From assembly GCF_000021745.1 (NCBI RefSeq), contig NC_011666.1, positions 2,366,501 through 2,430,500 on the forward strand: 64,000 nt of DNA, in the 5' to 3' direction. The position numbers and the translations under genes are program-made. A model generated the notes under the pieces. That model was given only the letters and a program-made list of their open reading frames with translations, was not told where the DNA came from and did no database searches. This DNA comes from Methylocella silvestris BL2 (lineage in GTDB: Bacteria; Pseudomonadota; Alphaproteobacteria; Rhizobiales; Beijerinckiaceae). Below are positions 1 to 8,803 of this stretch, one piece after another (within the stretch, counting starts at the first letter, position 1; every line of letters starts with the position of its first letter).

Positions 1-1
1 G

Positions 2-529
2 AGCCTGACCGCCAAGGAAGTCGGTCTTAAGAGCTCTCCTCCCGAAGATCGTCCGCCAGTGTTGATTCCCTTCTTCGCCTTTCGAGTAATGGTCGGATGC
101 GGGCTGCTGATGCTCGCGCTCGCATGGTATGGCAGCCTGCAGATCGTTCGTCGACGTATCGAAGGACAACGCGGCCTGCTCATTGCGATCTTTCTTTCCT
201 TTCCGATTGGCTTCATCGCGACGCTGACGGGCTGGTTTACCGCGGAAGTCGGCCGACAGCCCTGGACCGTTTACGGTTTGCTGCGAACCGCGGATGCTGC
301 AACGCCCTTCCTTACCGCGCCGGAGGTTGCCGCAACACTAGCCATCTTCTCCGTCGTCTACAGCGTGATCTTCGCTGCTGGCGCCGCCTTTATCCTTCGC
401 CTGCTTCGCCGCGGCCCAGTGTCACGCCCCATGCCAGAGCCGGGTGAAAGTAACCCAAAACGACCCCTTTCAATTCCCATTGACAGGCCGAGCCTGATTC
501 CCCGCGCCGATCGTCCAACCGAGGGGTAA
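2..529 (+). CDS. cydA: Cytochrome bd-type (cyanide-insensitive) quinol oxidase subunit I, C-terminal part
   Basis: This is the tail of the large subunit of a bd-type quinol oxidase, which oxidises ubiquinol and reduces O2 to water in the inner membrane. The open frame enters from the left edge, so the start and the heme-ligand and Q-loop regions lie outside. The visible part has the conserved segment GRQPWTVYGLLRTADA and three hydrophobic stretches expected for the last helices, then a hydrophilic tail of about 40 residues. The GLLRTADA wording is more like the CioA (cyanide-insensitive) branch than E. coli CydA; that subtype is inference. The stop lies 3 nt before the subunit II start, so the two genes form an operon. 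Confidence 0.92.
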   Translation, partial: SLTAKEVGLKSSPPEDRPPVLIPFFAFRVMVGCGLLMLALAWYGSLQIVRRRIEGQRGLLIAIFLSFPIGFIATLTGWFTAEVGRQPWTVYGLLRTADAATPFLTAPEVAATLAIFSVVYSVIFAAGAAFILRLLRRGPVSRPMPEPGESNPKRPLSIPIDRPSLIPRADRPTEG

Positions 530-532
530 TTT

Positions 533-1540
533 ATGACCGAATTCTGGACGGCCGTACTCGCCTTCACCATCCTGCTATACGTGCTGCTCGATGGCTTCGA
601 TCTCGGCGTTGGCATGCTGCTTGCGCTGATGCCCAATGATCGCGGCAGGCGCCATATGTTGGCCGCCATAGCGCCGGTCTGGGATGGCAACGAGACGTGG
701 CTGGTTGTGACTGCCACAATCCTGTTTGGCGTGTTCCCGCTGGTATACTCAATTCTGCTGTCCGCTTTTTATCTGCCCGTGTTCGTCATGCTGGCCGGAT
801 TGATCCTGCGTGGGGTCTCGTTCGAATTTCGTGAAAAGAGCCCGCACCACCGGGCTTTTTGGGATAGTTGTTTCATTCTGGGTTCGCTTGTTGCGTCCTT
901 CATCCAGGGAATGATGATCGGCGCGCTGGTCGAGGGTTTGCCGGTCGAGAACGGCCGCTACGCCGGGGGACCCTTCGGGTGGCTCTCATCTTTCGCCCTG
1001 CTGTGCGGAGCGGGCCTTTGTGTAGGCTATGCCTTGCTCGGCGCCGGCTGGCTGACTCGAAAGACGACGCAAGACGTGCAGGCTCTCGCCTTTGGCATCC
1101 TGCCGAGTCTTCTCGCGGGCGTGCTCGCCTTCCTCGCCATCATCTTCGTCTATTCGCTACTTCTGGATCTTGCTGTCATGCACCGCTGGCGCGAACGGCC
1201 GGTGCTCTTCGTGTTTCCGCTGATGGGGATCGCCGCCTGCGTGATCATGGCGGTTTCAATCCGGCGCCGCCGAGAATTGTTGCCGTTTCTCAGCGGCGCC
1301 AGTATCTTCGCTGCCGCATTCTTGACCCTGGCTGTTTCGTTCTATCCCTACATGATCCCCTTCTCGGTAACTATTGCGGAGGCAGCGGCGCCGCGGTCAA
1401 GTCAAGCATTTATGTTTTGGGGCGCCGGCCTGATTGTTCTCCCAATCACAATCATCTACACACTGGTCGTTTACTTTGTCTTCAAGGGGAAGGTGATCGA
1501 CCTCGAGTCTTACGACGAGGGGCCGCCTGTTTCCGATTGA
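533..1540 (+). CDS. cydB: Cytochrome bd-type quinol oxidase subunit II
   Basis: This is subunit II of the bd oxidase, the partner of the preceding gene in the membrane complex. The product is 335 residues, slightly short of E. coli CydB but normal for the CioB branch. It opens with the family signature YVLLDGFDLGVGML near residues 16-29, followed by WDGNETWLV, and has about eight hydrophobic helices. The ATG is 3 nt after the subunit I stop, which argues for translational coupling. No cydX-like small ORF or cydCD genes follow; the next gene is an unrelated hydrolase about 290 nt away. Confidence 0.95.
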   Translation: MTEFWTAVLAFTILLYVLLDGFDLGVGMLLALMPNDRGRRHMLAAIAPVWDGNETWLVVTATILFGVFPLVYSILLSAFYLPVFVMLAGLILRGVSFEFREKSPHHRAFWDSCFILGSLVASFIQGMMIGALVEGLPVENGRYAGGPFGWLSSFALLCGAGLCVGYALLGAGWLTRKTTQDVQALAFGILPSLLAGVLAFLAIIFVYSLLLDLAVMHRWRERPVLFVFPLMGIAACVIMAVSIRRRRELLPFLSGASIFAAAFLTLAVSFYPYMIPFSVTIAEAAAPRSSQAFMFWGAGLIVLPITIIYTLVVYFVFKGKVIDLESYDEGPPVSD

Positions 1541-1832
1541 CGCCCACACGCGCCAACGGCATCCTCCTCGAGCTTTTTCACCAGGCGACGCCGAATCTGT
1601 CCAGCTGAGTAGCAATCCACATGAGCTGACCGCCTAGTCACGACCGGCTTTGCCTTAACGGCCTGCTGAGGATGACTAACGGTCGTACCATCGGCCACCG
1701 CGCGTCGACGACAGGCTGGCGCTGCCTTCCGGATGGGCATCGGTAGAGCAAAAATGACTGGCTACCTTGGCGCCCAAAGATCAACCTGCGGCTCCGGTCA
1801 CCCGGAGGAGAACAGGGAGAAGGATTTTGATC
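1541..1832. other. Intergenic region without a recognisable gene
   Basis: This 292-nt stretch separates the bd oxidase operon from the hydrolase gene. Only short frames without family resemblance are present, no cydX-like ORF is seen, and there is no convincing hairpin followed by a T-run. The promoter of the hydrolase gene is presumably here. Its ribosome-binding site (GAGAAGGA at 1817-1824) lies at the right end. Confidence 0.5.
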
Positions 1833-2669
1833 ATGATGAACAGACGCTTTTTTATGACCAGCCTGGCAGCGGGAGCGGCGACGCTCGTTTACGCTCATGG
1901 CGTTGCGAACGCGACTCCGAAGGCCCGAAATGTCGTGCTCGTGCATGGGCTCTTCGCGGACGGGTCGTGCTGGTCCGAGGTGATCCCGCTGCTGCAGGCA
2001 AAGGGTCTCAACGTCACCTCGGTACAAAATCCGCTGACGACGCTGCCAGAGGCGGTCGCCGCGGCACAGCGCGTGCTGGATCGGCAGGACGGTTCGACTG
2101 TGTTCGTGGGCCATTCCTTCTCGGGAATGATCGTCACCGAGGCCGGCATGCATCCCAACGTTTCGGCGCTTGTTTATGTGGCCGCGCGGGCTCCGGATGC
2201 AGGCGAGGACTATCCAGCCCTCGCCAAAAAATACCCGACGCCGCCGGCGTCGGCCGGAATTGTCTTTGACGGCGATGAGGGGCGCCTTAGCGAGGCAGCG
2301 TTCCTCCGGGACTTCGCGGGAGACATTCCGGAGGCTAAGGCCAAGGTGCTCTATGCTGTGCAGGAGCCGTTTCAGAAAGCGCTGCTGACCGGCAAGACCG
2401 AACATGCCGCTTGGCGGTCTAAGCCGAGCTTCTACGCGGTCTCAACGGAGGATCGCACAATCGATCCAGACCTCGAGCGATTTATGGCCAAGCGGATGGG
2501 CGCCAAGACCATCGAAGTGAAGTCCAGCCATCTCTCCATGATTTCGCATCCTGACGCGATTGCGAACCTGATCCTGGAAGCCGCCGGCCATCCAACTGAG
2601 CGGGGGCCTCATTCGGCGGCCAGCGGTTTCCGGCGAAAGGCGGCGTGGCTCAGATGGCTAAGAGGATAG
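1833..2669 (+). CDS. Exported alpha/beta-fold hydrolase
   Basis: This is a serine hydrolase of the alpha/beta-fold superfamily; the substrate is unknown. Starting at 1833 the product has 278 residues. GAGAAGGA sits 8 nt upstream, which favours this ATG over earlier in-frame codons. The N-terminus (NRRFFM, then a hydrophobic run ending near ANA, residue 27) looks like a Tat-type or Sec signal, so a periplasmic location is likely. Catalytic features are an oxyanion segment VHGLFADGSCW (37-47), the nucleophile elbow GHSFSG with Ser95, a candidate Asp in STEDRTIDPD, and His in SSHLSMISHP near the end. It converges with the efflux operon on the minus strand. Confidence 0.85.
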   Translation: MMNRRFFMTSLAAGAATLVYAHGVANATPKARNVVLVHGLFADGSCWSEVIPLLQAKGLNVTSVQNPLTTLPEAVAAAQRVLDRQDGSTVFVGHSFSGMIVTEAGMHPNVSALVYVAARAPDAGEDYPALAKKYPTPPASAGIVFDGDEGRLSEAAFLRDFAGDIPEAKAKVLYAVQEPFQKALLTGKTEHAAWRSKPSFYAVSTEDRTIDPDLERFMAKRMGAKTIEVKSSHLSMISHPDAIANLILEAAGHPTERGPHSAASGFRRKAAWLRWLRG

Positions 2670-2734
2670 GACAAGGGATGCCTGTCCCGATTGGCGGCTA
2701 GCCCGAAGCCTTGCTCATGCTCCGGACTGCCGCG

Positions 2735-4261
2735 CTACCGTGGCGCGGCGCCGAGCGCCCCGGTTGCGAGCGCCAATGTCGCTGCCGATGTCAGCGCGGC
2801 GCTATAGGCATCGGTGGACGCGTTTTGCGCTTGCAGGAGCTGGGTTTGAGCTAGAGTCAGATCAGTGATGGAGCCGACGCCGCTGCGATATGCGGCGAGC
2901 GCGGCGTCGAAGGTCGTCCGGGCAGCGGTGGCCAGGCTTTGGGCGGCGCTATAGGCGGAGAGGCCAGTACGCAGCGTGTTCTCTGCGAGCACAATCTGGC
3001 GGACCGCCTCCTCTTGCACGCGCGTTAACCGAGCCTCGGCGCTGTCGGCTTCGGCGCGTGCCTGGCCAAGCGCCGCGGCGCGCGTGCCGCCGTCGTAGAG
3101 CGGGATCGTCACGCCCGCGAAGACGCTGCCGCCGAGGTTGCTGCCATTGATATTGACGGTCGGCGGCTGCTGACCAGCGGACGGGAGCGCCGTGACCTGG
3201 AGGCCCCCGGAGTTATACGTTCCGTTTGCCAAAAGGAACACCTTCGGCATGAACTCGGCTTCTGATGCTCGCACGATAGCAAGGCTCGCTTTTTGGGCAG
3301 CGTAGGCGCTCTGAACGTCGGGCCGTCGGGAGAGCGATTGTGCAATAAGGGTCTCCACGGGGGTCGTCATGGATGGGGTAAGCCGTCGTCCCGACACATC
3401 GGCGATCCTGATCTTCGTGAGGGGCGAAATCCCCATCGCCGTGAGCAGACCGAAATAGGCGTCCTGGGCGCCGCCGGTTGTCTGAATCACCGCGAGATTG
3501 GCCTGCGCCGTTCCCTGTTTTGCCTGCGCCGCCTCGATCACTGTCCCAGTACCTCGCTTGTAGCGATCTTCCGCCGCAGCCTGCACGGCCTTCGCGTTCT
3601 TCTGGGATTGAGCGGCCGTTGCAAAGCGGGCCTTGGCGGCGGCGTGCGCGTAGAAAGCTTGGGTCACGGCGTAGATAACTTGCTGATGGGCGGCCGTGAA
3701 GGCGATGTTGGAGATCAGCGACGCTTGTTTCGCCGCATCCACGACAGCGCCGCGTTCTCCAAAATCGAATAGAAGCCACTGCAGGGTGACTGCCGAGACG
3801 GAGCCTGATGCGGAGCCATTGTTGTTGAAACTGGCGCCGAGCGCAGTCTCGGGCCCGCTGCTGCTCTGATGACCGCCAATGGCGCTCGCGGTGATCCGGG
3901 GCAGATAGGCGCTTTGTGCGATTCCGGCGGCAAGCGCTACGCGACGAGCGTCATTCCAGGCGATCCGTGTGGTCGGATTCCTCGATTCGGCAAGGTCAAT
4001 CAATTCCGAAAGGGAATATTCCTTGATGGGGTCGAAAGTGGGCGCCGCAGGCATGACCGAAATGGCCGGATTGGCGGGCAACAGGTAACCGCCTTTTGCG
4101 GCGGAGACGCCGCGTTCGCCGGCGATCATCTCACCGTCCGCCGTGACGGCGGGCGTCCACGGTCGGTCTGGACGCTCCGGCGCCATGTCGACCGCCGACG
4201 TCGCGCACCCTGCCAGCAGCAGAGACCACAAAAACGCGATCGCCCCTTCAAGCCTGCGCAT
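2735..4261 (-). CDS. TolC/NodT-family outer-membrane efflux lipoprotein (MdtP-like)
   Basis: This is the outer-membrane channel of a tripartite efflux pump. The 508-residue product starts with a lipoprotein signal (hydrophobic core, then LLLAGC with Cys19). It shows the internally duplicated coiled-coil layout of TolC-family proteins: SLSELIDLAESRNPTTRIAW begins the first half, and SRRPDVQSAYAAQKASLAIV begins the second. Its start overlaps the end of the FUSC gene by 14 nt. With the three upstream genes it reproduces the order of ytcA-mdtNOP, where this position is MdtP. The family call is secure; the MdtP equivalence rests on context. Confidence 0.9.
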   Translation of the reverse strand: MRRLEGAIAFLWSLLLAGCATSAVDMAPERPDRPWTPAVTADGEMIAGERGVSAAKGGYLLPANPAISVMPAAPTFDPIKEYSLSELIDLAESRNPTTRIAWNDARRVALAAGIAQSAYLPRITASAIGGHQSSSGPETALGASFNNNGSASGSVSAVTLQWLLFDFGERGAVVDAAKQASLISNIAFTAAHQQVIYAVTQAFYAHAAAKARFATAAQSQKNAKAVQAAAEDRYKRGTGTVIEAAQAKQGTAQANLAVIQTTGGAQDAYFGLLTAMGISPLTKIRIADVSGRRLTPSMTTPVETLIAQSLSRRPDVQSAYAAQKASLAIVRASEAEFMPKVFLLANGTYNSGGLQVTALPSAGQQPPTVNINGSNLGGSVFAGVTIPLYDGGTRAAALGQARAEADSAEARLTRVQEEAVRQIVLAENTLRTGLSAYSAAQSLATAARTTFDAALAAYRSGVGSITDLTLAQTQLLQAQNASTDAYSAALTSAATLALATGALGAAPR

Positions 4262-6263
4262 GGTCCAGCCTCCCTTCCCGCGCGATTGGCTGCATGATCG
4301 TTCGCTCCAGCGTCGTCAGCGGTTCATTGACGAGGCCCCATAAGCCGCGTGAATTGCCCACCGGCATCAAATCGTGATCTGGCGCCGCTTGGCTGCCGCC
4401 GGAGTTGGGGACCGATCCGTCCGGCGCAAGCCCGTCCGCCAATCGGTCCAACCGGCGTGCGAAAGCGGCTGACCCGTCCGGACTTCGGTCGGCAGCCAAC
4501 AGCAGCGGGCCGATGAGAGAGGCAGTTTCTCGAAGCGCCCGCGACCTTTTTTCCAGCCAGTCAGGCGACGGACGGATCGAGCCCGGCTCGAAGGCCAGAA
4601 GGCCGAGGTCCCGCTCGACGGCGCCATATGCTGTCAAGCTCCCCGACGCGACGGCCCGCCGGCCGGAGAGACTCGCGGTCTGCGCGAGCGTGCTCAGCCG
4701 ACGCAACAGGGCCCCGATCGCCGGGTCGATCCGGCGCGCGACGCTGACCGGCCAGACATGGATGAACACCAGAGAGATGACAATGTTGCCGATCAGGATG
4801 CCAATCACTCGGTCGCGTGCGGTCTGCATGTCGAAGGCCGGCGCCGGGCCCTGGATAACGCAGAGGAAGAAAGCGAACGCGATCTGAAATCCGGCATAGG
4901 AAATCCGCGGACTGCCGCCCGCGACCCAGGCCGCGCCGAAAGCGCCGAAGAACACCAGCGCCATCAGCGAGCCGATCGATGTGAGCGACGCGATGACAAA
5001 GACGATTGCGGCAATGCCGATTGCAGCCCCCAGGACACAACCCAAGATACGCAGCGTGAGCTTCTCGACGGTTTCGGCCGTAGTCGGCAGCGCGACGATG
5101 TAACAGGTGAGGAAGCTGGTATGGATGCCCGGCCAGTCAAGCATGAGATAGAGGCCGTAGCAAAACATCGCCGCGGCTGTGGTCTTCAACGCATATTGCA
5201 CATGCTCCGGATTTGAGAACGCATCCCCCAGGAAAAAACCTCCATCTGGCTTTGCTGCGGGATTTTCTGACGGAATCGACGGTGATGGCTCGGCGAACCG
5301 AGTCAGCGCGTCACGCAGATCGGCCAGCAGGGCAGCTGCGACTGCCGGCAGCTTTTCTTCGTCTTCCGTCGCGTCGAATACGATCTCCTCCGGATAGCCG
5401 CCCAACCGCAGGATCGACGCCATCTCGTCGAGAAGGTGCGCTATGCGATATCGAAGGTTCAAAGGCAGCAGGGCTTCTGAACCTTGCGTGACAAGGTCAA
5501 CCAGCAGGAGGATGGCGGTGGTCGAGTCCATGGCTTGCCGAAGGGCGGCTATGTCGCTCGGACGCGACGTTTTCTCAGCTGCCGCAAGCTTTAGCCAAGC
5601 CGGTACTTCTGCCGGGCCTTCCAATAGATTGGCGCTGAATGCGGCGCGGGTGGCGGCATCCGGAGACCGCAACATTGCCGCGCAAAGCTCCAGCCGCTCA
5701 CCAAGAGCGCGCTCCGCCAGACGCCGCGGCGCAGGTGCGATCAGGAGGTTCACCGCTATCGACACGCCGGCCGGAATAGCTACAAACAGCCAGGCATAAA
5801 GAAGGGCGCGGGTTGCGACCTCGCCAGAGTGATTGGCGCCGAGCAGGTCGAGGGCGTAGCCAGCGATTAGCGCAATGGTCGCGCCGAGCGGTCGCAATTT
5901 GCTGGCAGATGTAAGGAAGAGTAAAACGAAAGACAAGATCGCAATGCTGGCGACTCGCCAGACCGGCTGGTCGATTACGAACATCGTGATGACGATAACC
6001 AGAGTGATGACCGTCGTCATTACGAGCAGCATAATCATGTTCATGATCAAGCTGGTCGCACGATCCGCACGATTGAGAAAAAAGACGAGATAGACGGTGA
6101 GCGCCGCGTCCGGCGTCTGGTAGATTTGGACGACGAGAGTGGTGAGAGCACAGATAAGGGCCTGCCGCGTTGCGAATTCCCGCCTGCCTGGCGAAGGCCC
6201 GAGCAGGGCGATGATCTCGTTGAATCGGCCTCCAGTCCGCCGATCATCGACAGGCAGCGCCAT
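4248..6263 (-). CDS. FUSC-family inner-membrane efflux protein (MdtO-like)
   Basis: This is a 671-residue inner-membrane protein of the FUSC (fusaric-acid-resistance, aromatic acid exporter) family. It has two membrane halves: hydrophobic helices around residues 35-180 and again around 365-500, each followed by a soluble segment, which is the usual FUSC duplication. The second half carries the typical run of closely spaced helices (MLDWPGIHTSFLTCYIVALP). The start overlaps the stop of the membrane fusion gene by 20 nt, and the end overlaps the outer-membrane factor start by 14 nt, so the operon is tightly coupled. By synteny it corresponds to MdtO. Substrates cannot be read from sequence; arylic acids or dyes would fit the family. 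Confidence 0.88.
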   Translation of the reverse strand: MALPVDDRRTGGRFNEIIALLGPSPGRREFATRQALICALTTLVVQIYQTPDAALTVYLVFFLNRADRATSLIMNMIMLLVMTTVITLVIVITMFVIDQPVWRVASIAILSFVLLFLTSASKLRPLGATIALIAGYALDLLGANHSGEVATRALLYAWLFVAIPAGVSIAVNLLIAPAPRRLAERALGERLELCAAMLRSPDAATRAAFSANLLEGPAEVPAWLKLAAAEKTSRPSDIAALRQAMDSTTAILLLVDLVTQGSEALLPLNLRYRIAHLLDEMASILRLGGYPEEIVFDATEDEEKLPAVAAALLADLRDALTRFAEPSPSIPSENPAAKPDGGFFLGDAFSNPEHVQYALKTTAAAMFCYGLYLMLDWPGIHTSFLTCYIVALPTTAETVEKLTLRILGCVLGAAIGIAAIVFVIASLTSIGSLMALVFFGAFGAAWVAGGSPRISYAGFQIAFAFFLCVIQGPAPAFDMQTARDRVIGILIGNIVISLVFIHVWPVSVARRIDPAIGALLRRLSTLAQTASLSGRRAVASGSLTAYGAVERDLGLLAFEPGSIRPSPDWLEKRSRALRETASLIGPLLLAADRSPDGSAAFARRLDRLADGLAPDGSVPNSGGSQAAPDHDLMPVGNSRGLWGLVNEPLTTLERTIMQPIAREGRLDHAQA

Positions 6264-7296
6264 GTTTCACCTCGACTACAGCACTGGCGCCGACCCTCAT
6301 CAGTTCCGGAGGTGGAGCGTCCAGGCGAACTCGCACGGGAAATCGCTGCGCGACCCGTACCCAGTTAAGTGATCGCTCGACATAAGGGACTGCCCGCGGG
6401 ATATTGATCCGTTCCTGGTCGAGCACCCCAGACCCAATGCCTTGCACGGCGCCCTTGATCGGATGGTTTCGATCAATCATCGAATAGACCGTCGCGCAGT
6501 CCCCAACCGCGATCGCGGCGAGATCGAACTCCCGGAAATTGGCGACGGCGAACCACTCCTCAGAGTTAACCAGCGTGAAGAGAGATTGCGATGGTATGAC
6601 CATCTCTCCGGAAGAGACATTGAGGCCGACAATACGGCCGGCCTGGCTGGCGCGGACGGTGGTGTCCTGAAGCGCACGTTCTGCGATTGCCAGGGCCGAC
6701 TCTCGCGCACGCACCGCAGCTTCCGCGCCAGCCTCCGTACCGACCGCACGTGCGGCTGCATCTTCCTGCTCACGCGCCTGTTGAAGCGACGTTGCTGCAT
6801 CACGCGCGGCTGTCTGCGCCTGATCGAGCTGCTGGGTTGGCACGTATCCCTTGGCCGCAAGCGGGCGCAGGCGCTCCACCGTGCGTGTAGCGAGATCGAG
6901 ATTGGTGATCGCTCGTTGTACCTGATCGGTGGCCACGACAACGGCCGATCGCTCCGTGGAAAGGACCCGCCTCTGTGTATCGAGGGCTGCTCTGGCCAGA
7001 TCGAGATCTGCCTCGGCTTGGGAAACCGCAAGATGGAAGGGGACCGGATCTATTTGAAACAGCGGATCGCCCTGCGCGACCGTCATGTTCTCGGCGACGG
7101 GAATATCGATGATCCTTCCCCCAACGGCCGGGGCGACATGAACGACATCGGCGTCAATCGTCGCATCGTCTGTTGATGGAAAAAGGGCGCGCTGGCGCAG
7201 CGCATAACCGCCGGCTACTACGCCGAGTAGAATGATTATCACGGAGATAAGCGTTGCGATGCGACCGTGGCGGCGCTTCGTACCAGCGGCCTGCAT
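6244..7296 (-). CDS. HlyD-family membrane fusion protein (MdtN-like)
   Basis: This is the periplasmic adaptor of the efflux system. I start it at the ATG at 7296, giving 350 residues, because the longer open frame upstream runs over the preceding small gene and has no family resemblance. The product has a short cytoplasmic head, one membrane helix (about residues 13-31), a barrel/lipoyl half-motif (VAPAVGGRIIDIPVAENMTV), a long alpha-helical hairpin rich in Ala, Arg and Gln, the matching second half (TTVRASQAGRIVGLNVSSGE), and a beta-barrel domain. It is sandwiched 2 nt after the YtcA-like gene and overlapping the FUSC gene. Confidence 0.88.
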   Translation of the reverse strand: MQAAGTKRRHGRIATLISVIIILLGVVAGGYALRQRALFPSTDDATIDADVVHVAPAVGGRIIDIPVAENMTVAQGDPLFQIDPVPFHLAVSQAEADLDLARAALDTQRRVLSTERSAVVVATDQVQRAITNLDLATRTVERLRPLAAKGYVPTQQLDQAQTAARDAATSLQQAREQEDAAARAVGTEAGAEAAVRARESALAIAERALQDTTVRASQAGRIVGLNVSSGEMVIPSQSLFTLVNSEEWFAVANFREFDLAAIAVGDCATVYSMIDRNHPIKGAVQGIGSGVLDQERINIPRAVPYVERSLNWVRVAQRFPVRVRLDAPPPELMRVGASAVVEVKHGAACR

Positions 7297-7298
7297 TG

Positions 7299-7580
7299 CT
7301 AGCGTCCAAACCAGAAAAGCCAGCAAGCGACGGCGATGACGAGACCTACGGCGATGCAGATGAAGAGTTGATAGGGAAGGACCCCTGACAGTCCTGATAT
7401 CACCATAAGGATCCGGGCGCCGATCGCGCCAAAAATCCCAAGCAGCGCACAAAACATCCAACCGGGGAAATAAGCGCCAAATAGAATAAACTGCGGCGCG
7501 CCCTGCGTTTCGCACCCCCCCAGCGGAAGCATGAGAGCAAGTGCCGCAAACTTCGATGCATATCTGTTATGTTGCTCCAT
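7299..7580 (-). CDS. YtcA-family small lipoprotein, first gene of the efflux operon
   Basis: This is a 93-residue membrane lipoprotein. The N-terminus has a hydrophobic signal and lipobox LGGC (Cys23), followed by FGAYFPGWMFCALLGI and two further hydrophobic helices. This pattern (lipid-anchored Cys, GAYxPxWxxCA, two helices) is that of the uncharacterised YtcA family, whose E. coli member heads the ytcA-mdtNOP cluster. Here too it is the first gene, 2 nt before the membrane fusion gene. A purine-rich AAGGGA lies just upstream of the ATG. Its role is unknown; location suggests a small accessory subunit of the pump. Confidence 0.8.
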   Translation of the reverse strand: MEQHNRYASKFAALALMLPLGGCETQGAPQFILFGAYFPGWMFCALLGIFGAIGARILMVISGLSGVLPYQLFICIAVGLVIAVACWLFWFGR

Positions 7581-7998
7581 TGTCCCTTACTTCGCGCAGC
7601 ATGTCGTGGGGCATGAAGGCGAGGCTGAATTCGCGTTGGGTCACTCCGTAATCAACGGGCCGCAAACTGGCATCGGATATCCCGGCGCGCAAAAACAAGG
7701 CGCCTCCGTTCCTCCGGGCTGAGAGGAGCAATATGGCCTTTGAGCATATCCGCTCCTGTCCTTCCTGACCGTCGAGGCAATTGCGTTTATTCGCCTCGCT
7801 TATCGAAGGATCGCGTCAGATTCCCCGTAGCGCGAGTTTTACGTTGGTAAATTTTGTAAAGAGATCTCCTGAGACCATTTGCCCAAGCAGCGGAAATTTC
7901 CTCGGAGCGCATTCTGAAACACGGCGCTTGATGAACGCCGTAGAGGCGGGCGGGCGGCGAGGTAATCGTCGCAGCGGGCAGCGGAGCGGCTCGTTAGA
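7581..7998. other. Gap between the efflux operon and a decayed island
   Basis: This 418-nt gap must hold the promoter of the minus-strand efflux operon. No divergent regulator gene (LysR, TetR or MarR) is visible next to it, unlike many efflux operons. Short frames here show no family resemblance. Base composition drops around 7790-7860, where AT-rich stretches occur. I looked for a copy of the tRNA-Ser 3' end, which would mark the left end of the neighbouring integrated element, and did not find one. Confidence 0.4.
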
Positions 7999-8250
7999 AT
8001 GACGGTTTCGATCCCGTGCGACTTTGTCGGAAACTTTGATCCAGAGCTTGTCGCCAAATATCAGCGGCATTTTCCCGGTTTAGACTACAAGATTACCTTG
8101 ATGCGCGGCGGCATGACCCCGCAGGAGATCAGCGTCAATCTTGAGGGCTTCATTGGATCGACTGTGACTGTCGCGGCCTGGAAGAACTTTGTTCGCGAGG
8201 CGGCGTTAAAATGGGGAGGCAATTCCATGCCCGCTAAGTCCGCCGCATAA
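7999..8250 (+). CDS. Small hypothetical protein (possibly a remnant)
   Basis: This is an 83-codon frame I do not recognise. The product is soluble with mixed charge; it has a plausible folded composition (GNFDPELVAKYQRHFPGL, then GSTVTVAAWKNFVREAALKW) and no signal or membrane segment. No good Shine-Dalgarno precedes the ATG. Its last residues (MPAKSAA then stop) coincide in frame with the start of the broken DUF3008 gene that follows, so the natural C-terminus of this protein is uncertain. It may be a real small gene or a fragment, since everything to its right for 2 kb is decayed. Confidence 0.4.
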   Translation: MTVSIPCDFVGNFDPELVAKYQRHFPGLDYKITLMRGGMTPQEISVNLEGFIGSTVTVAAWKNFVREAALKWGGNSMPAKSAA

Positions 8251-8422
8251 CAGAAAGCCGTTGGCGCGCCCCTATCCGCCATACGGGGCGAGACGCCCAA
8301 GAGCAAGCTCAAGGGCGCATCGAAGCAGATGGAGAGTTCGATGACGAGCAGCAGCTGAAGATTTTGCACATACCAAGCGAAAGGGAAAGCCTGCGCACAT
8401 ATCCAAACAACCGCCAACCGAG
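8227..8422 (+). pseudogene. DUF3008 gene, broken by a stop codon and frameshifts
   Basis: Intact DUF3008 proteins, about 60 residues, start with MPAKSxAQQKAAG and end with TKRKGKP-H. Here an ATG at 8227, with GGGAGG about 7 nt upstream, encodes MPAKSAA and then TAA where Gln is expected. The same frame continues QKAVGAPLSAIRGETPKSKLKGASKQMESSM, clearly the family body, and then loses frame. The tail HTKRKGKPAHISK reappears in the frame of the following exonuclease fragment. So at least one nonsense change and a net frameshift have destroyed it. DUF3008 genes often sit near DNA-repair genes in Hyphomicrobiales (from memory), which fits the exonuclease III remnant next door. Function of the family is unknown. 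Confidence 0.8.
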
Positions 8423-8803
8423 GTGAAGATCGCCAGCTTCAATATCAACAACGTCAACAAGAGACTTCCGAACCTCCTGAGCTGGTTGGCGGCGGAGCGG
8501 CCAGACGTCGTCTGCCTTCAGGAATTGAAAGCGGAAGATCAAGCCTTCCCCTTGGCGGCGATTGAAGCGGCCGGCTATCGCGCCGTCTGGCGCATCGCCG
8601 GCGACGCCGATCCGGCGGGCGAGGGCCCGGCGGCCATTCTGATCAACCGGGCGCAGCAAGCCGGGATCGACGCGATCACGCTGTCGCCCCGTCTCGGAGA
8701 CTTCAACCAAGACCAGCGCCTTCTCGGCGTCGATGCGCTCAGGGCAGCGTCGGGATTCAGATCGCGCCAAACGACGTTGCGCTTCATGGGGCTGGCGGCG
8801 TAG
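8423..8803 (+). pseudogene. Exodeoxyribonuclease III (xth), truncated fragment
   Basis: The first 57 or so residues match the start of exonuclease III/AP endonuclease proteins closely: KIASFNINNVNKRLPNLLSW, then PDVVCLQELKAED with the metal-ligand Glu, then AGYRAVWR. A full enzyme is about 260 residues; this frame stops after 126. The second half (EGPAAILINRAQQAG onward) follows the family only loosely, and the catalytic His, Asn and Asp blocks further on are missing. It therefore cannot encode an active nuclease. The start is a GTG that is also the read-through point from the broken DUF3008 frame. Confidence 0.72.

Noticed and set aside
2729-2749. GC-rich hairpin over the mdtP-like stop codon as terminator
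   Set aside because: A 7-bp stem is present but there is no T-tract, and such stems are common in this GC-rich sequence.
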